Origin: Deltaproteobacteria bacterium
GTDB lineage: Bacteria; Desulfobacterota; Desulfomonilia; UBA1062
Assembly: GCA_016934135.1 (NCBI GenBank)
Contig: JAFGTK010000118.1
Span: 1-10,100, forward strand
Direction: 5' to 3'
DNA: 10,100 nucleotides
Below the pieces are notes generated by a model. It saw only the letters and a program-made list of their open reading frames with translations, did no database searches and was not told the DNA's origin. A program made the position numbers and the translations under genes. Of this stretch, positions 1-7,401 are shown piece after piece; the first letter of the stretch is position 1, and each line of letters starts with the position of its first letter.

Positions 1-78
1 CCGGCATGTCCCTGCCTTTATTGCAATGGTTAATCCTCTATGGCATCAGGGAAAAAACTGTGATAAAGGCTCATCACC

Positions 79-1236
79 ATGTTGATTATACAGCTCAAAC
101 CAAAGAAGGAATTCCCTGTCATCAAAGGCCACCCGTGGATCTTTTCCGGTGCTGTGGATAATGTACAGGGCTCACCTGAAGAAAAACCCGGCCTGTGCAG
201 GGTTATTGATTCGTCAGGGAAATTTGTCTGCCAGGGCTTTTACAGCCCGTTTTCCCAGATCGCCGTCCGCGTGCTCACATGCGGAAAAGAGCGTGTAGAC
301 CGGGAATTTTTAAGACAGAGAATAATGCGTTCCATTGAGCTGAGGAAACAGATCATAAGCGGGGACACCACGTGTTTTCGGCTCGTTCACTCAGAAGGAG
401 ACGGCATTCCAGGGCTCATCGCGGATATCTACAAGGATGTCCTTGTAATGCAGTTTCTGTGTGCCGGCATAGAGGATTTCAAGGATGAGGTGGTAAACAT
501 ATTCCGCGACATATATCCCCAGTGCATGATCCATGAACGGTCCGATTTGAAATCCCGGAATTCGGAAGGGCTTCGTCCCCTGAGCGGACCCCTGCACGGT
601 GAACTGAGCAATGGAGAGATAGAGGTTGCCGAGTCGGGCATTCCCTTTATGGTAGATGTCCTGACCGGAGAAAAAACAGGGTTTTTCCTGGATCACCGCC
701 ACAACAGGCAGCGGTTCGGTTCCATGGCCTCAGGCAAAGACGTGCTCGACCTTTTCTCCTATACAGGTTCCTTTTCCGTATATGCTGTTAAAGGGGGAGC
801 GAAATCTGTAGTATCGGTCGACAATTCGTCCCCTGCCCAGGCTTTGCTGAAAAAGAACATGGAGATCAACCAGATCAAGCCGTTTGTATGGAAGCATGTC
901 CGCGACGATGTTGTCAGATTTTTGAGCGACGACCGTGCAATGTACGACCTTATTGTCTGCGACCCGCCTTCATTCAGCAGGGATTTTGAAGAATATACCA
1001 AGATCAACGCCCTGGCCATGGCCAGGCTCAAACCCGGAGGCATTCTCTTCACCACCGGCATTATTCATTCGCAGTTCAACTCAACCGACATGATCAAAGC
1101 TATCAACTGGGCTTCTGAGAGGGCATCGAGAAGCGCCCGTATTCTGGAGCCACTCTATCAGGCCCCTGATTTTCCGGTGCTTACATCGCATGTGCAGGGT
1201 GGCCACTTATGCGGGTATATTCTCTACGTTGAATAA
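79..1236 (+). CDS. Class I SAM-dependent rRNA methyltransferase, RlmI/RlmK-like (COG1092)
   Basis: This is a 385-residue protein of the RlmI family, whose characterised members methylate cytosine C5 in 23S rRNA using S-adenosylmethionine in the cytoplasm. The N-terminus (about residues 1-75, with GHPWIFSGAV) fits the PUA RNA-binding domain. A linker domain follows, with GEKTGFFLDHRHNR at about 197-210. The Rossmann methyltransferase fold carries the SAM-binding motif DLFSYTGSF (224-232) and the catalytic-region motif DPPSF (295-299). Length is normal for the family. The ATG start is preceded by AAAGG at 65-69 with 9-nt spacing, a modest ribosome binding site. It is the only plus-strand gene and converges on the HIT gene with 13 bp between the stops. 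The family is clear from motifs. The exact target nucleotide is not, so no symbol is given. Confidence 0.93.
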   Translation: MLIIQLKPKKEFPVIKGHPWIFSGAVDNVQGSPEEKPGLCRVIDSSGKFVCQGFYSPFSQIAVRVLTCGKERVDREFLRQRIMRSIELRKQIISGDTTCFRLVHSEGDGIPGLIADIYKDVLVMQFLCAGIEDFKDEVVNIFRDIYPQCMIHERSDLKSRNSEGLRPLSGPLHGELSNGEIEVAESGIPFMVDVLTGEKTGFFLDHRHNRQRFGSMASGKDVLDLFSYTGSFSVYAVKGGAKSVVSVDNSSPAQALLKKNMEINQIKPFVWKHVRDDVVRFLSDDRAMYDLIVCDPPSFSRDFEEYTKINALAMARLKPGGILFTTGIIHSQFNSTDMIKAINWASERASRSARILEPLYQAPDFPVLTSHVQGGHLCGYILYVE

Positions 1237-1249
1237 ACCCTTCTTAGTA
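1237..1249. other. Convergent gap with no terminator seen
   Basis: Only 13 bp separate the stop of the plus-strand methyltransferase gene from the stop of the minus-strand HIT gene. The gap holds no hairpin with a U tract for either strand, and I saw none in the adjacent coding ends. Transcription from each side probably runs into the other gene, or ends by a factor-dependent mechanism. Confidence 0.5.
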
Positions 1250-1585
1250 CTACCCCATTTCACTTGTGAGCATTCTTCCGCCCATGACATGTAGATGAAG
1301 GTGCCAGATGATCTGGGTGCCGTCTTTGCCGCAGTTTATCACGAGGCGGTACCCGGTCTTGTCGATGCCTTTTATCTTTGCGACTTCCTGGGCAGCACTT
1401 AGCATGGCAAACCAGGTCTCGGAATCATCCAGTTCATTGAGGGTCTCTATGTGTTTCTTTGGAATTACCACGACATGAACCGGTGCCAGCGGCTGTATAT
1501 CGTCAAAGGCAACCACAAGGTCATCTTCGTAGACAGTGGACGAAGGCACCTCTTTACCTGCAATCTTGCAGAAGATACATCCCAT
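1250..1585 (-). CDS. HIT-family purine nucleotide hydrolase (HinT-like)
   Basis: This 111-residue protein belongs to the histidine triad superfamily. Family members hydrolyse phosphoramidate or phosphate bonds on purine nucleotides, with adenosine 5'-monophosphoramidate as the classic HinT substrate, and are usually dimeric cytoplasmic proteins. The triad is HLHLHV at 95-100, followed by GGR. By analogy with HINT1, His97 would be the nucleophile. The N-terminus has the common CIFCKI pair of cysteines (residues 3 and 6), and DDIQPLAPVHVVVIPKKH (28-45) is the conserved beta-strand region. The ATG at 1585 follows GGAGGG with 5-nt spacing. It is the last gene of the minus-strand run, 15 bp after hisA. 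Length matches HinT proteins. The family is certain, the physiological substrate is not. Confidence 0.94.
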   Translation of the reverse strand: MGCIFCKIAGKEVPSSTVYEDDLVVAFDDIQPLAPVHVVVIPKKHIETLNELDDSETWFAMLSAAQEVAKIKGIDKTGYRLVINCGKDGTQIIWHLHLHVMGGRMLTSEMG

Positions 1586-1600
1586 CTTTTCCCTCCGGTA

Positions 1601-2320
1601 TTAAGATTCAATCCTTGCTATCGCCTGTTTCAGATCCAGCTTTCCATCGTAAAGGGCCTTGCCGGTTATGGCCCCAAAAAGCTTCGGGATTCCTGTCAGG
1701 GCCGCAAGGTCATCTATGCTTGATACCCCACCCGATGCAACCACCGGGATATTCACCTGTTCGGCCATAACCCTGGTCTCTTCGATATTGACCCCGGTGA
1801 GCATTCCATCCCGGTCGATATCCGTGTACACCACAAAGGCCGGGGAAACCTCTTCGTATTCCTTTGCAAGCATAACCGCTGTTGAGTCGGTGACCTCTTT
1901 CCAGCCATGTACGGCAACTCTGCCCTTAAGGGCATCTATGCCGATTGCGACCCTGCCCGGAAAGGCCCGGATAAGCTCTTTTGCAGCCTCTCGGTCTTTG
2001 ACCACCATGGTCCCCAGGATGATGTATGTCACTCCAAGATCGAACACCCTGCGCGCGTCGGCCATGCTTCTGATGCCTCCGCCAAGCTCGACAGGCAGGG
2101 TTGAAGCCTTGCAGATGGCCTCGATTGCATCCGTATTCACACCTGCGCCTTTGACGGAACCGTCGAGATCCACTACGTGGATTCTCTTGGCCCCGGCATC
2201 TGCGAATGACCTTGCAACCTCGGCAGGGTCTTTGCTGTAATAGGTTACATCCTCGAAAACACCTTTTTTCAGGCGGACAACACAGCCTTCATGAAGATCG
2301 ATGGCAGGGATGACAATCAT
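1601..2320 (-). CDS. hisA: HisA, phosphoribosylformimino-AICAR phosphate isomerase
   Basis: HisA catalyses the fourth step of histidine biosynthesis, the Amadori rearrangement of ProFAR to PRFAR. The 239-residue length is typical of this single-domain TIM barrel. Seen in the sequence: IPAIDLHEG with the catalytic base Asp8, VRLKKG, the phosphate-binding loop LGGGIR (79-84), GIDA with the second catalytic Asp at 129, YTDIDRDGMLTG (165-176), and VVASGGVSS for the second phosphate site. The half-barrel symmetry shared with HisF is visible, but the residues around Asp8 and Asp129 and the short length favour HisA. The ATG overlaps the stop of the upstream small gene as ATGA, and GGAG lies 7 nt upstream of the start. 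hisB is two genes upstream, and no hisF or hisH lies in the window. Confidence 0.96.
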   Translation of the reverse strand: MIVIPAIDLHEGCVVRLKKGVFEDVTYYSKDPAEVARSFADAGAKRIHVVDLDGSVKGAGVNTDAIEAICKASTLPVELGGGIRSMADARRVFDLGVTYIILGTMVVKDREAAKELIRAFPGRVAIGIDALKGRVAVHGWKEVTDSTAVMLAKEYEEVSPAFVVYTDIDRDGMLTGVNIEETRVMAEQVNIPVVASGGVSSIDDLAALTGIPKLFGAITGKALYDGKLDLKQAIARIES

Positions 2321-2571
2321 GCAATATCTCCTAATTCACTGCCCCACCAGCTCTCGAAAAGGGTGCAGTAGCGCAGGATATAGATCTTTTTGTCTGATGT
2401 GATTACCTTGAAGTACTCCTGTGGATAAAAGCTGGGGTCATTGTATGCCTCGTGCCAGTGATCCACGACAGACTCGATATCCATGCCTTTGCCGTCTATT
2501 TCGACACGCACGGGACGGCCCGGATAGTTGCAGGTGTCAAGAGTCTTCACCTTGGCGTGACTGTATTTCAT
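2317..2571 (-). CDS. Uncharacterised small protein between hisB and hisA (possibly DUF6504-like)
   Basis: This is an 84-residue soluble protein with no signal peptide or membrane segment. It is acidic and aromatic-rich. Features include PGRPVRVEIDG (18-28), a VVDHWHEAY segment (about 35-43), and a C-terminal half with FYPQEYFKV and FESWWGSE. The pattern of an RPVRVEIDG strand, a V-x-HW helix and a late WW pair faintly resembles DUF6504-type proteins. I offer that only as a tentative resemblance from memory. It is likely a real gene because both ends are coupled: its ATG overlaps the hisB stop (ATGA) and its own TGA overlaps the hisA ATG (ATGA). A short GAGAG lies upstream of the start. Function unknown. 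Position alone suggests co-expression with histidine genes but proves no role. Confidence 0.8.
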   Translation of the reverse strand: MKYSHAKVKTLDTCNYPGRPVRVEIDGKGMDIESVVDHWHEAYNDPSFYPQEYFKVITSDKKIYILRYCTLFESWWGSELGDIA

Positions 2572-3146
2572 AAGCTCTCTTTTGTTGACGGTATATCAGT
2601 GCCGGTTATGGCTACAGCCTCTTTGATCGCACGGGCAAAGGCCTTGAAGCATGCCTCTGCAAGGTGATGGCTGTTACCTGAGGCAAATACGCTTATGTGG
2701 AGCGTCAGCCCGGCATTGAATGCAAGGGAACGGAAGAATTCGGGTACGAGTTCCAGGTTCAGGTCTCCTGCCTGACCGTGAAATTCATCCGTGCCGTGGA
2801 TCTGGAAATACGGCCTGCCCGATATATCAAGGCATGCCTCTACCAGGGATTCGTCCATTGGGACCTTTGCAAGGCCGTATCTGGTGATTCCCATCTTGTC
2901 TCCCAGGGCCTTTTTCAATGCCTGCCCGAGGACTATGCCGATATCTTCGACAGTATGGTGAAGATCGACATGGACATCCCCTTCGGCCTTTATCTTCAGC
3001 CCCAGACCTGCATGCTTTGCAAGGGCATCGAGCATATGGCTTAAAAACCCGGAAGGGATGTCAATGATGCTTTGACCGCCTTCCAGATTCAGATCCACCG
3101 AGATATCAGTCTCTTTGGTTTTCCGTGTAACATGGGCATTTCTCAC
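2568..3146 (-). CDS. hisB: HisB, imidazoleglycerol-phosphate dehydratase
   Basis: HisB dehydrates imidazole glycerol phosphate to imidazole acetol phosphate, the step after HisH/HisF in histidine synthesis. The 192 residues correspond to the monofunctional dehydratase, without the N-terminal phosphatase domain of the enterobacterial fusion. The two metal-binding repeats are visible: HML (37-39) with DLHHTVEDIGIVLG (61-74) in the first half, and SGNSHHLAEACFKAFARA (156-173) in the second. LGDKMGITRYG (81-91) and SGRPYF (109-114) are also diagnostic. The start is a GTG at 3146, overlapping the alaS stop as GTGA. It is preferred because the first residues, MRNAHVTRKTKET, match the usual HisB N-terminus. 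A GGGGGGA run lies just upstream. The downstream neighbour overlaps as ATGA. Confidence 0.96.
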   Translation of the reverse strand: MRNAHVTRKTKETDISVDLNLEGGQSIIDIPSGFLSHMLDALAKHAGLGLKIKAEGDVHVDLHHTVEDIGIVLGQALKKALGDKMGITRYGLAKVPMDESLVEACLDISGRPYFQIHGTDEFHGQAGDLNLELVPEFFRSLAFNAGLTLHISVFASGNSHHLAEACFKAFARAIKEAVAITGTDIPSTKESL

Positions 3147-5800
3147 CGCTCCCCCCTAATGGACTGCCTGAATACATCGATGGCTTTATCGATACAGGCA
3201 GTATCCGGTGCACCGCCCTGGGCAAACAGGGCCTTTCCCCCGCCTCTGCCTCCGGTTGCACCACAGATCTCTTTCATCAGTTTTCCCGCATCCACCTTGC
3301 CTTCAAGATCATTCGTGACCATGATCATAAACGTGGCCTTCTCATTTGCCGGGGAGGCGAGAAAAACCACGCCTGTGCCGAGTTTCTCTTTTATCCTGTC
3401 ACCCATCTCGCGGATCTGGGAGATGTCAGGCAGATCGACCTTTTTGACCACCACCCTGTATCCGTCCGACGAGAACTCTTCTTCATCCGCAGCTCCGGCC
3501 GAACCCGTGGCAATCTTCAGGTGAAGCTCCTTTATGGCGAGATCCTGCTCCCTTATCTTTGCCTGCAGCGAACGGACCCGTTCAACGATCTCGCCTGGAG
3601 AACACTTGAAGATATCGGCAGTCTGGGTGATGATGCCCGAAAGCGAGCGATAGTGCTGAAAAGACAGTGTTCCCGCAATAGCCTCTATCCTGCGCAGACC
3701 TGCGGACACGCTCGCCTCGGAGATGATCTTGATCATGCCTATCTCGCCGGTGGAGCTGCTGTGCGTTCCGCCGCAGAGCTCAATGGAGACATCCTCGCCC
3801 ATGGTAACCATGCGGACCTCGTCCCCGTACTTTTCGTCGAACAGTGCCATTGCACCCTTTGCCATTGCCTCTTCCTTGGATGTTATCTGTGTGCGTACCG
3901 GGAGGTCCTCCAGGACATACTGGTTTACGATGGCCTCTACACTTTCCACCTCCTCGGTGCTCATAGGGGCAAAGTGCGTGAAATCGAACCGCAGCCTCTT
4001 GTCACTAACGAACGATCCTGACTGGTGAACATGCTTGCCGAGCACGTCACGAAGCGCCCGCTGCAGAAGATGAGTGGCGCTGTGGTGGCGCATGATGCTC
4101 TTGCGCCTGCTGCTGTCCACAATGAGGCTTATCTCCTGACCCTTTTTCAGTATGCCCTTGTTCACCCTGATCGAATGGAGGGTCACCCCGCTGTCCGTCT
4201 TTATGGTATCTACAACATCGGCGTCAAGACCTGTCGCGGTGATCCTGCCGGTGTCGCCGACCTGGCCGCCTGACTCCCCGTAGAAAGGGGTGATATCCGC
4301 GATAACAAAGCCTTCCTGACCGCTGCCGATCTCGTCTGCATTTTCGATGGTCCCATTAGGGTTTTTTCGCTGGATCTCCAGTATGGTCCCCATGGTCTCG
4401 AAGGTATCATAGCCGACAAATCTTACTGCGCCTTTGCCGGAAACAGAGCTGATTGAGCCGTTGCCGAGAGCCGCGCCGCTAAAGTGCGATGCCTCGCGGG
4501 CCTTTACCCTCTGCTTTTCCATCTGGACGCCGAAGCCCTCGCTATCTACATGAAGCTCCAGCCTGCTTGCAATGTCCTCGGTAAGGTCCACCGGAAATCC
4601 GAACGTATCGTAGAGCATGAAGACATCCTCTCCCGGGATCATGGTCTCTCCCCTTGCCTTCAGCCCTGCCATTATCTCATCGAGGATGCTCAGCCCGCGG
4701 TCGAGGGTCTTCAGGAAACGCTGTTCCTCGTTTATGATGACCTTGTCGATAAAACTTTTGCGTCCGGCGAGTTCCGGATAGATCTGCCCCATCTCGGCAA
4801 TAACCTTCAAGGCCACCCTGTGGAGGAACGTATCGTTCATCCCCAGGATTTTTCCGTGCCTGGCGGCCCTGCGCATGATCCTTCTCAGCACGTAACCTCT
4901 TCCCTCATTCGAAGGCAGAATGCCGTCCCCGACCAGAAACGCGCTTGCGCGGGCATGATCTGCAACCACGCGTACAGAGACATCGAGATCGTGGTCCTTC
5001 CCATAGGTGATCCCTGCGATCTCGCAGATATACCTGATCAGCGGAAGGAACAGATCGGTATCGTAGTTGCTGTGCACCCCCTGCATGATGGCTGTGATGC
5101 GCTCAAGCCCCATGCCTGTGTCTATGTTTGGGCTGGGCAGCGGAGTCATGTTCCCCTGCGCATCCCTGTTGAACTGCATGAATACAAGGTTCCATATCTC
5201 CAGGTACCGGTCGCATTCGCACTCGCCGATTTTGCACTCGGGCCTGCCGCAGCCCACGCTCGGCCCCTGATCGTAGATGATCTCGGAACACGGCCCGCAG
5301 GGTCCTGTGTCGCCCATTGACCAGAAGTTGTCTTTGTCTCCGAGCCGGATTATGCGGTCCGGGTTAACCTTCACGACGTCTCTCCACAGGCCGTATGCCT
5401 CGTCATCGCTTGTATGAACGCTTGCCCATAGCTTGTCCGGATCGAGCCCCATCCGGTTCACGAGCAGGTCCCAGGCATATTCGATGGCGCCCTGCTTGAA
5501 ATAATCGCCAAAGGAGAAATTGCCCAGCATCTCGAAGAATGTGTGGTGCCTGGCTGTCCGGCCTACGTTTTCCAGGTCGTTATGCTTGCCGCCTGCCCGC
5601 ACGCATTTCTGCGAGGTGGTTGCCCTTGAATACGGCCTTTTTTCCGTTCCCAGAAATGTGGATTTAAACTGCACCATGCCGGCATTGGTAAACAGCAGGG
5701 TCGGGTCGTCTGCCGGCACGAGAGAGGAACTGGACACGATAGAGTGCCCTTTTTCCTCGAAGTATTTCAAAAACATTGTGCGAATCTCAGATCCTTTCAT
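3143..5800 (-). CDS. alaS: Alanyl-tRNA synthetase
   Basis: AlaS charges tRNA(Ala) and hydrolyses misacylated Ser- or Gly-tRNA. This 885-residue protein has all four parts. The class II catalytic core (about 1-240) shows FTNAGMVQFK, RHHTFFEMLGNFSFGDYFK and GMGLERI. It also has a cysteine-rich insert with CGPCSE and CGRPECKIGECECD (about 185-200), probably a metal site common in non-enteric AlaS. A tRNA-recognition region follows. The editing domain carries the zinc residues HSATH (about 573-577) and CGGTH (676-680). The C-Ala domain has GGRGGGKALFAQGG near 848-861, a variant of the usual GGKGGGRPDMAQ. I place the start at ATG 5800, overlapping the recX stop as TGATG, because GGTGGAG (5808-5814) sits 7 nt upstream. 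An in-frame TTG at 5803 is the alternative. Confidence 0.97.
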   Translation of the reverse strand: MKGSEIRTMFLKYFEEKGHSIVSSSSLVPADDPTLLFTNAGMVQFKSTFLGTEKRPYSRATTSQKCVRAGGKHNDLENVGRTARHHTFFEMLGNFSFGDYFKQGAIEYAWDLLVNRMGLDPDKLWASVHTSDDEAYGLWRDVVKVNPDRIIRLGDKDNFWSMGDTGPCGPCSEIIYDQGPSVGCGRPECKIGECECDRYLEIWNLVFMQFNRDAQGNMTPLPSPNIDTGMGLERITAIMQGVHSNYDTDLFLPLIRYICEIAGITYGKDHDLDVSVRVVADHARASAFLVGDGILPSNEGRGYVLRRIMRRAARHGKILGMNDTFLHRVALKVIAEMGQIYPELAGRKSFIDKVIINEEQRFLKTLDRGLSILDEIMAGLKARGETMIPGEDVFMLYDTFGFPVDLTEDIASRLELHVDSEGFGVQMEKQRVKAREASHFSGAALGNGSISSVSGKGAVRFVGYDTFETMGTILEIQRKNPNGTIENADEIGSGQEGFVIADITPFYGESGGQVGDTGRITATGLDADVVDTIKTDSGVTLHSIRVNKGILKKGQEISLIVDSSRRKSIMRHHSATHLLQRALRDVLGKHVHQSGSFVSDKRLRFDFTHFAPMSTEEVESVEAIVNQYVLEDLPVRTQITSKEEAMAKGAMALFDEKYGDEVRMVTMGEDVSIELCGGTHSSSTGEIGMIKIISEASVSAGLRRIEAIAGTLSFQHYRSLSGIITQTADIFKCSPGEIVERVRSLQAKIREQDLAIKELHLKIATGSAGAADEEEFSSDGYRVVVKKVDLPDISQIREMGDRIKEKLGTGVVFLASPANEKATFMIMVTNDLEGKVDAGKLMKEICGATGGRGGGKALFAQGGAPDTACIDKAIDVFRQSIRGER

Positions 5801-6269
5801 CAATCATCTCCACCTAACACGTTTAGTATCTTTTCAAAGGGAAAACCACGGCCTGCAAGGAAACGTATCATCTTCTGCCTGTTGGTCCCTTTTCTTTTTT
5901 CCATCAGCATGGCTATTCTTTTCTCTTCGGTGAATTCTTCGCGTATCTTCATCAATGCATTATAAATCATTGGGGAAGGCAGGCCCAGGCCTTCGAGAGA
6001 TGCTTCGATAGAAAAGTCGCCATATCCCCTTTCAGCCAGAAGCCTTGCCCTGCGCAGGGTATATTCCGCGTCGTCAATATAGCCAAGTTCCATAATCCTG
6101 GCCATGGTGGCAGCGATTATCTCCTGATCGGCCCCCTTGAGTTCAAGTTTTTTTTTAACTCAAAAGAGGAGATAGCCCTTCTTGAAATGACCTTCAGGGC
6201 ATAGCTCACACCTTCACTATATGTCTCTATACTTGCCGTCCTGGAATATCGTCTGTTTTCCCTGGTCAT
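5800..6269 (-). CDS. recX: RecX regulatory protein, reading frame split at an A9 run (frameshift)
   Basis: RecX binds and inhibits RecA filaments. The gene is in two frames. From ATG 6269 the first frame reads 50 codons, including YALKVISRRAISSFELKK, and stops at TAA 6117-6119. The rest, starting KLELKGADQEIIAATMARIM and ELGYIDDAEYTLRRARLL, continues in the -1 frame to TGA at 5800. The switch falls at nine A residues (minus strand, 6148-6156). With one added A, or a -1 slip, the product is a continuous 156-residue RecX with three helical repeats (about 17-62, 63-105, 109-156), a normal length. Without slippage the downstream part could begin only at ATG 6105. AGGAG (6121-6125) lies 15 nt before that ATG. 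The start overlaps pilT by 53 bp and has GGAAG upstream. The split may be a sequencing error, a genuine mutation, phase variation or transcriptional slippage. The sequence alone cannot decide. Confidence 0.85.
6137..6163 (-). repeat. Perfect 7-bp inverted repeat enclosing the A9 run
   Basis: On the minus strand TTGAGTT (6163-6157) is followed by a 13-nt loop, the nine A residues plus CTTG, and then AACTCAA (6143-6137), its exact reverse complement. In RNA the stem could extend outward by five more pairs (T-G, T-G, C-G, T-G, C-G, with U for T), reaching about 6132-6168, before a C-C mismatch. It lies inside recX and is not followed by a U run, so it is not a standard terminator. Role unknown. 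Confidence 0.6.
6148..6156 (-). other. Nine-A homopolymer at the recX frame switch
   Basis: Nine consecutive A residues on the coding (minus) strand of recX, read as TTA AAA AAA AAC in the upstream frame. Codons on the 5' side encode the first RecX repeat and codons on the 3' side continue that same repeat in the -1 frame. In the downstream frame a TGA lies two codons 5' of the run (TGA GTT AAA AAA AAA), so that frame cannot extend leftward through the run. Runs of nine A are known from Thermus dnaX to allow RNA polymerase slippage. Whether that happens here is inference. Confidence 0.8.
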
Positions 6270-7401
6270 CGTTTTCTTCCGGTTCTTCGGGTTTCTCTCC
6301 CTCGAATTCGTCCCATTTGGAATCACTTGTCCCCTTAATCCCCTTCATGCGCAGTGCAAAGTCATTGGGGTTGGTTGCCTGGCGCAGGGCCTCGTGATAA
6401 CTGATAACACCGTCCTTCACCAGCGACATGAGAGACTGGTCAAAGGTCTGCATGCCGTATGACACCATACCATCGGCAATGGCATCGGGCACCTCGTTGG
6501 TCCTGTTTTCATCGATAATACATTCCCGGATCCTCGCTGTTGAGACCAGGATCTCTGCAGCGGGCACAACCCCCTTGGCGTCGGCCTTGGCCATAAGACG
6601 CTGGGAAATGATCGCCTTGAGGACTCCTGCAAGCTGAAGACGGATCTGCAGATGCTGATGAGGAGGATACTGGGACACAACCCTCATGATGGTCTCGACC
6701 GCATCCAGCGTATGCAGTGTCGAGAGTACAAGGTGGCCGGTCTCGGCAGCGGTCAGTGCGATATCGATTGTTTCCCGGTCACGCATCTCTCCTACGAGGA
6801 TAACGTCAGGGTCCTGCCGCAGAGCGGCACGCAGTGCCATGGCAAAGGAATTGGTGTCGGAACCCACCTCCCGCTGATTGATGATGGACTTGCGGTCCTT
6901 GTGCAGGAATTCTATGGGGTCCTCGATGGTGATGACATGGCAGTTCCTGTTTGCATTGATACTGTTTACCATGGCCGCCATTGTTGTCGATTTACCTGAG
7001 CCTGTGGTTCCGGTAACCAGGATAAGGCCCTTGCGTTCGAGGCTGATCTTTTTCAATACCTCCGGCAGGCCCAGATCCTCCAGTTCAGGCGGATCAGTCG
7101 GCACGACGCGCAATACCATTCCGAAACTGCCCCGCTGCCGGAAGCAGTTCACCCTGAAACGCGCAATCTTGGGCAGGCTGTACGCAAGGTCGATTTCATT
7201 GGTGGTTTCAAACTTGGCCTGCTGATACTGGTTCATGATGCTGTAGGCCATGGAGGAGATATCATCGTTGGAGAGACGCTCGCGGTCCCTCAGCGGGATC
7301 AGTGCCCCGAACCTTCGAACTACCGGCGGAAGGCCGACCTTTATATGAACATCCGAGGCAGCCATCTCTACTGCCTGTTTCAGAATATCGTTGATATCCA
7401 T
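6217..7401 (-). CDS. PilT/PilU-family type IV pilus retraction ATPase
   Basis: This is a 394-residue cytoplasmic secretion-superfamily ATPase that would power pilus retraction at the inner-membrane base of type IV pili. The N-terminal PAS-like domain (about 1-100) includes ASDVHIKVG, and the RecA-like domain follows. Walker A is GTTGSGKST (131-139), the Asp box is EDPIE (160-164), Walker B is DVILVGEMRD (199-208) and the His box is GHLVLSTLHT (222-231). The C-terminal part has GMQTFDQSL and GVISYHEALRQATNPNDF, which read more like PilU than PilT, and the AIRNLIRE signature of PilT is replaced by RIRECIIDEN. A hydrophilic, acidic tail of about 35 residues extends beyond the fold, and its coding region overlaps recX. 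The ATG directly follows the recA TAG with no gap, and GGAG lies about 11 nt upstream. The family is certain, the PilT or PilU assignment is not. Confidence 0.95.
   Translation of the reverse strand: MDINDILKQAVEMAASDVHIKVGLPPVVRRFGALIPLRDRERLSNDDISSMAYSIMNQYQQAKFETTNEIDLAYSLPKIARFRVNCFRQRGSFGMVLRVVPTDPPELEDLGLPEVLKKISLERKGLILVTGTTGSGKSTTMAAMVNSINANRNCHVITIEDPIEFLHKDRKSIINQREVGSDTNSFAMALRAALRQDPDVILVGEMRDRETIDIALTAAETGHLVLSTLHTLDAVETIMRVVSQYPPHQHLQIRLQLAGVLKAIISQRLMAKADAKGVVPAAEILVSTARIRECIIDENRTNEVPDAIADGMVSYGMQTFDQSLMSLVKDGVISYHEALRQATNPNDFALRMKGIKGTSDSKWDEFEGEKPEEPEENDDQGKQTIFQDGKYRDI

Noticed and set aside
1..78. Open frames entering from the left edge, such as one ending at TGA 83-85, that might be the tail of a gene upstream of the methyltransferase
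   Set aside because: Two forward frames are open over this short stretch and neither gives a recognisable C-terminus. 78 bases are too few to call a gene, and no convincing promoter was seen either.
1659..2240. Plus-strand open frame of 193 codons opposite hisA
   Set aside because: Its composition is Ser/Thr/Pro/Ala-rich, as expected for the antisense of a GC-biased gene, and hisA on the other strand is intact with all catalytic residues.
4484..5320. Long plus-strand open frame of 278 codons opposite alaS
   Set aside because: It is a shadow of the alaS coding frame. The translation has no domain pattern and no ribosome binding site worth noting, while the opposite strand encodes highly conserved AlaS motifs throughout.
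5801..5803. TTG start for alaS, one codon upstream of the ATG
   Set aside because: The ATG at 5800 has better Shine-Dalgarno spacing (7 nt from GGAG) and gives a normal N-terminus. The TTG adds a single residue.
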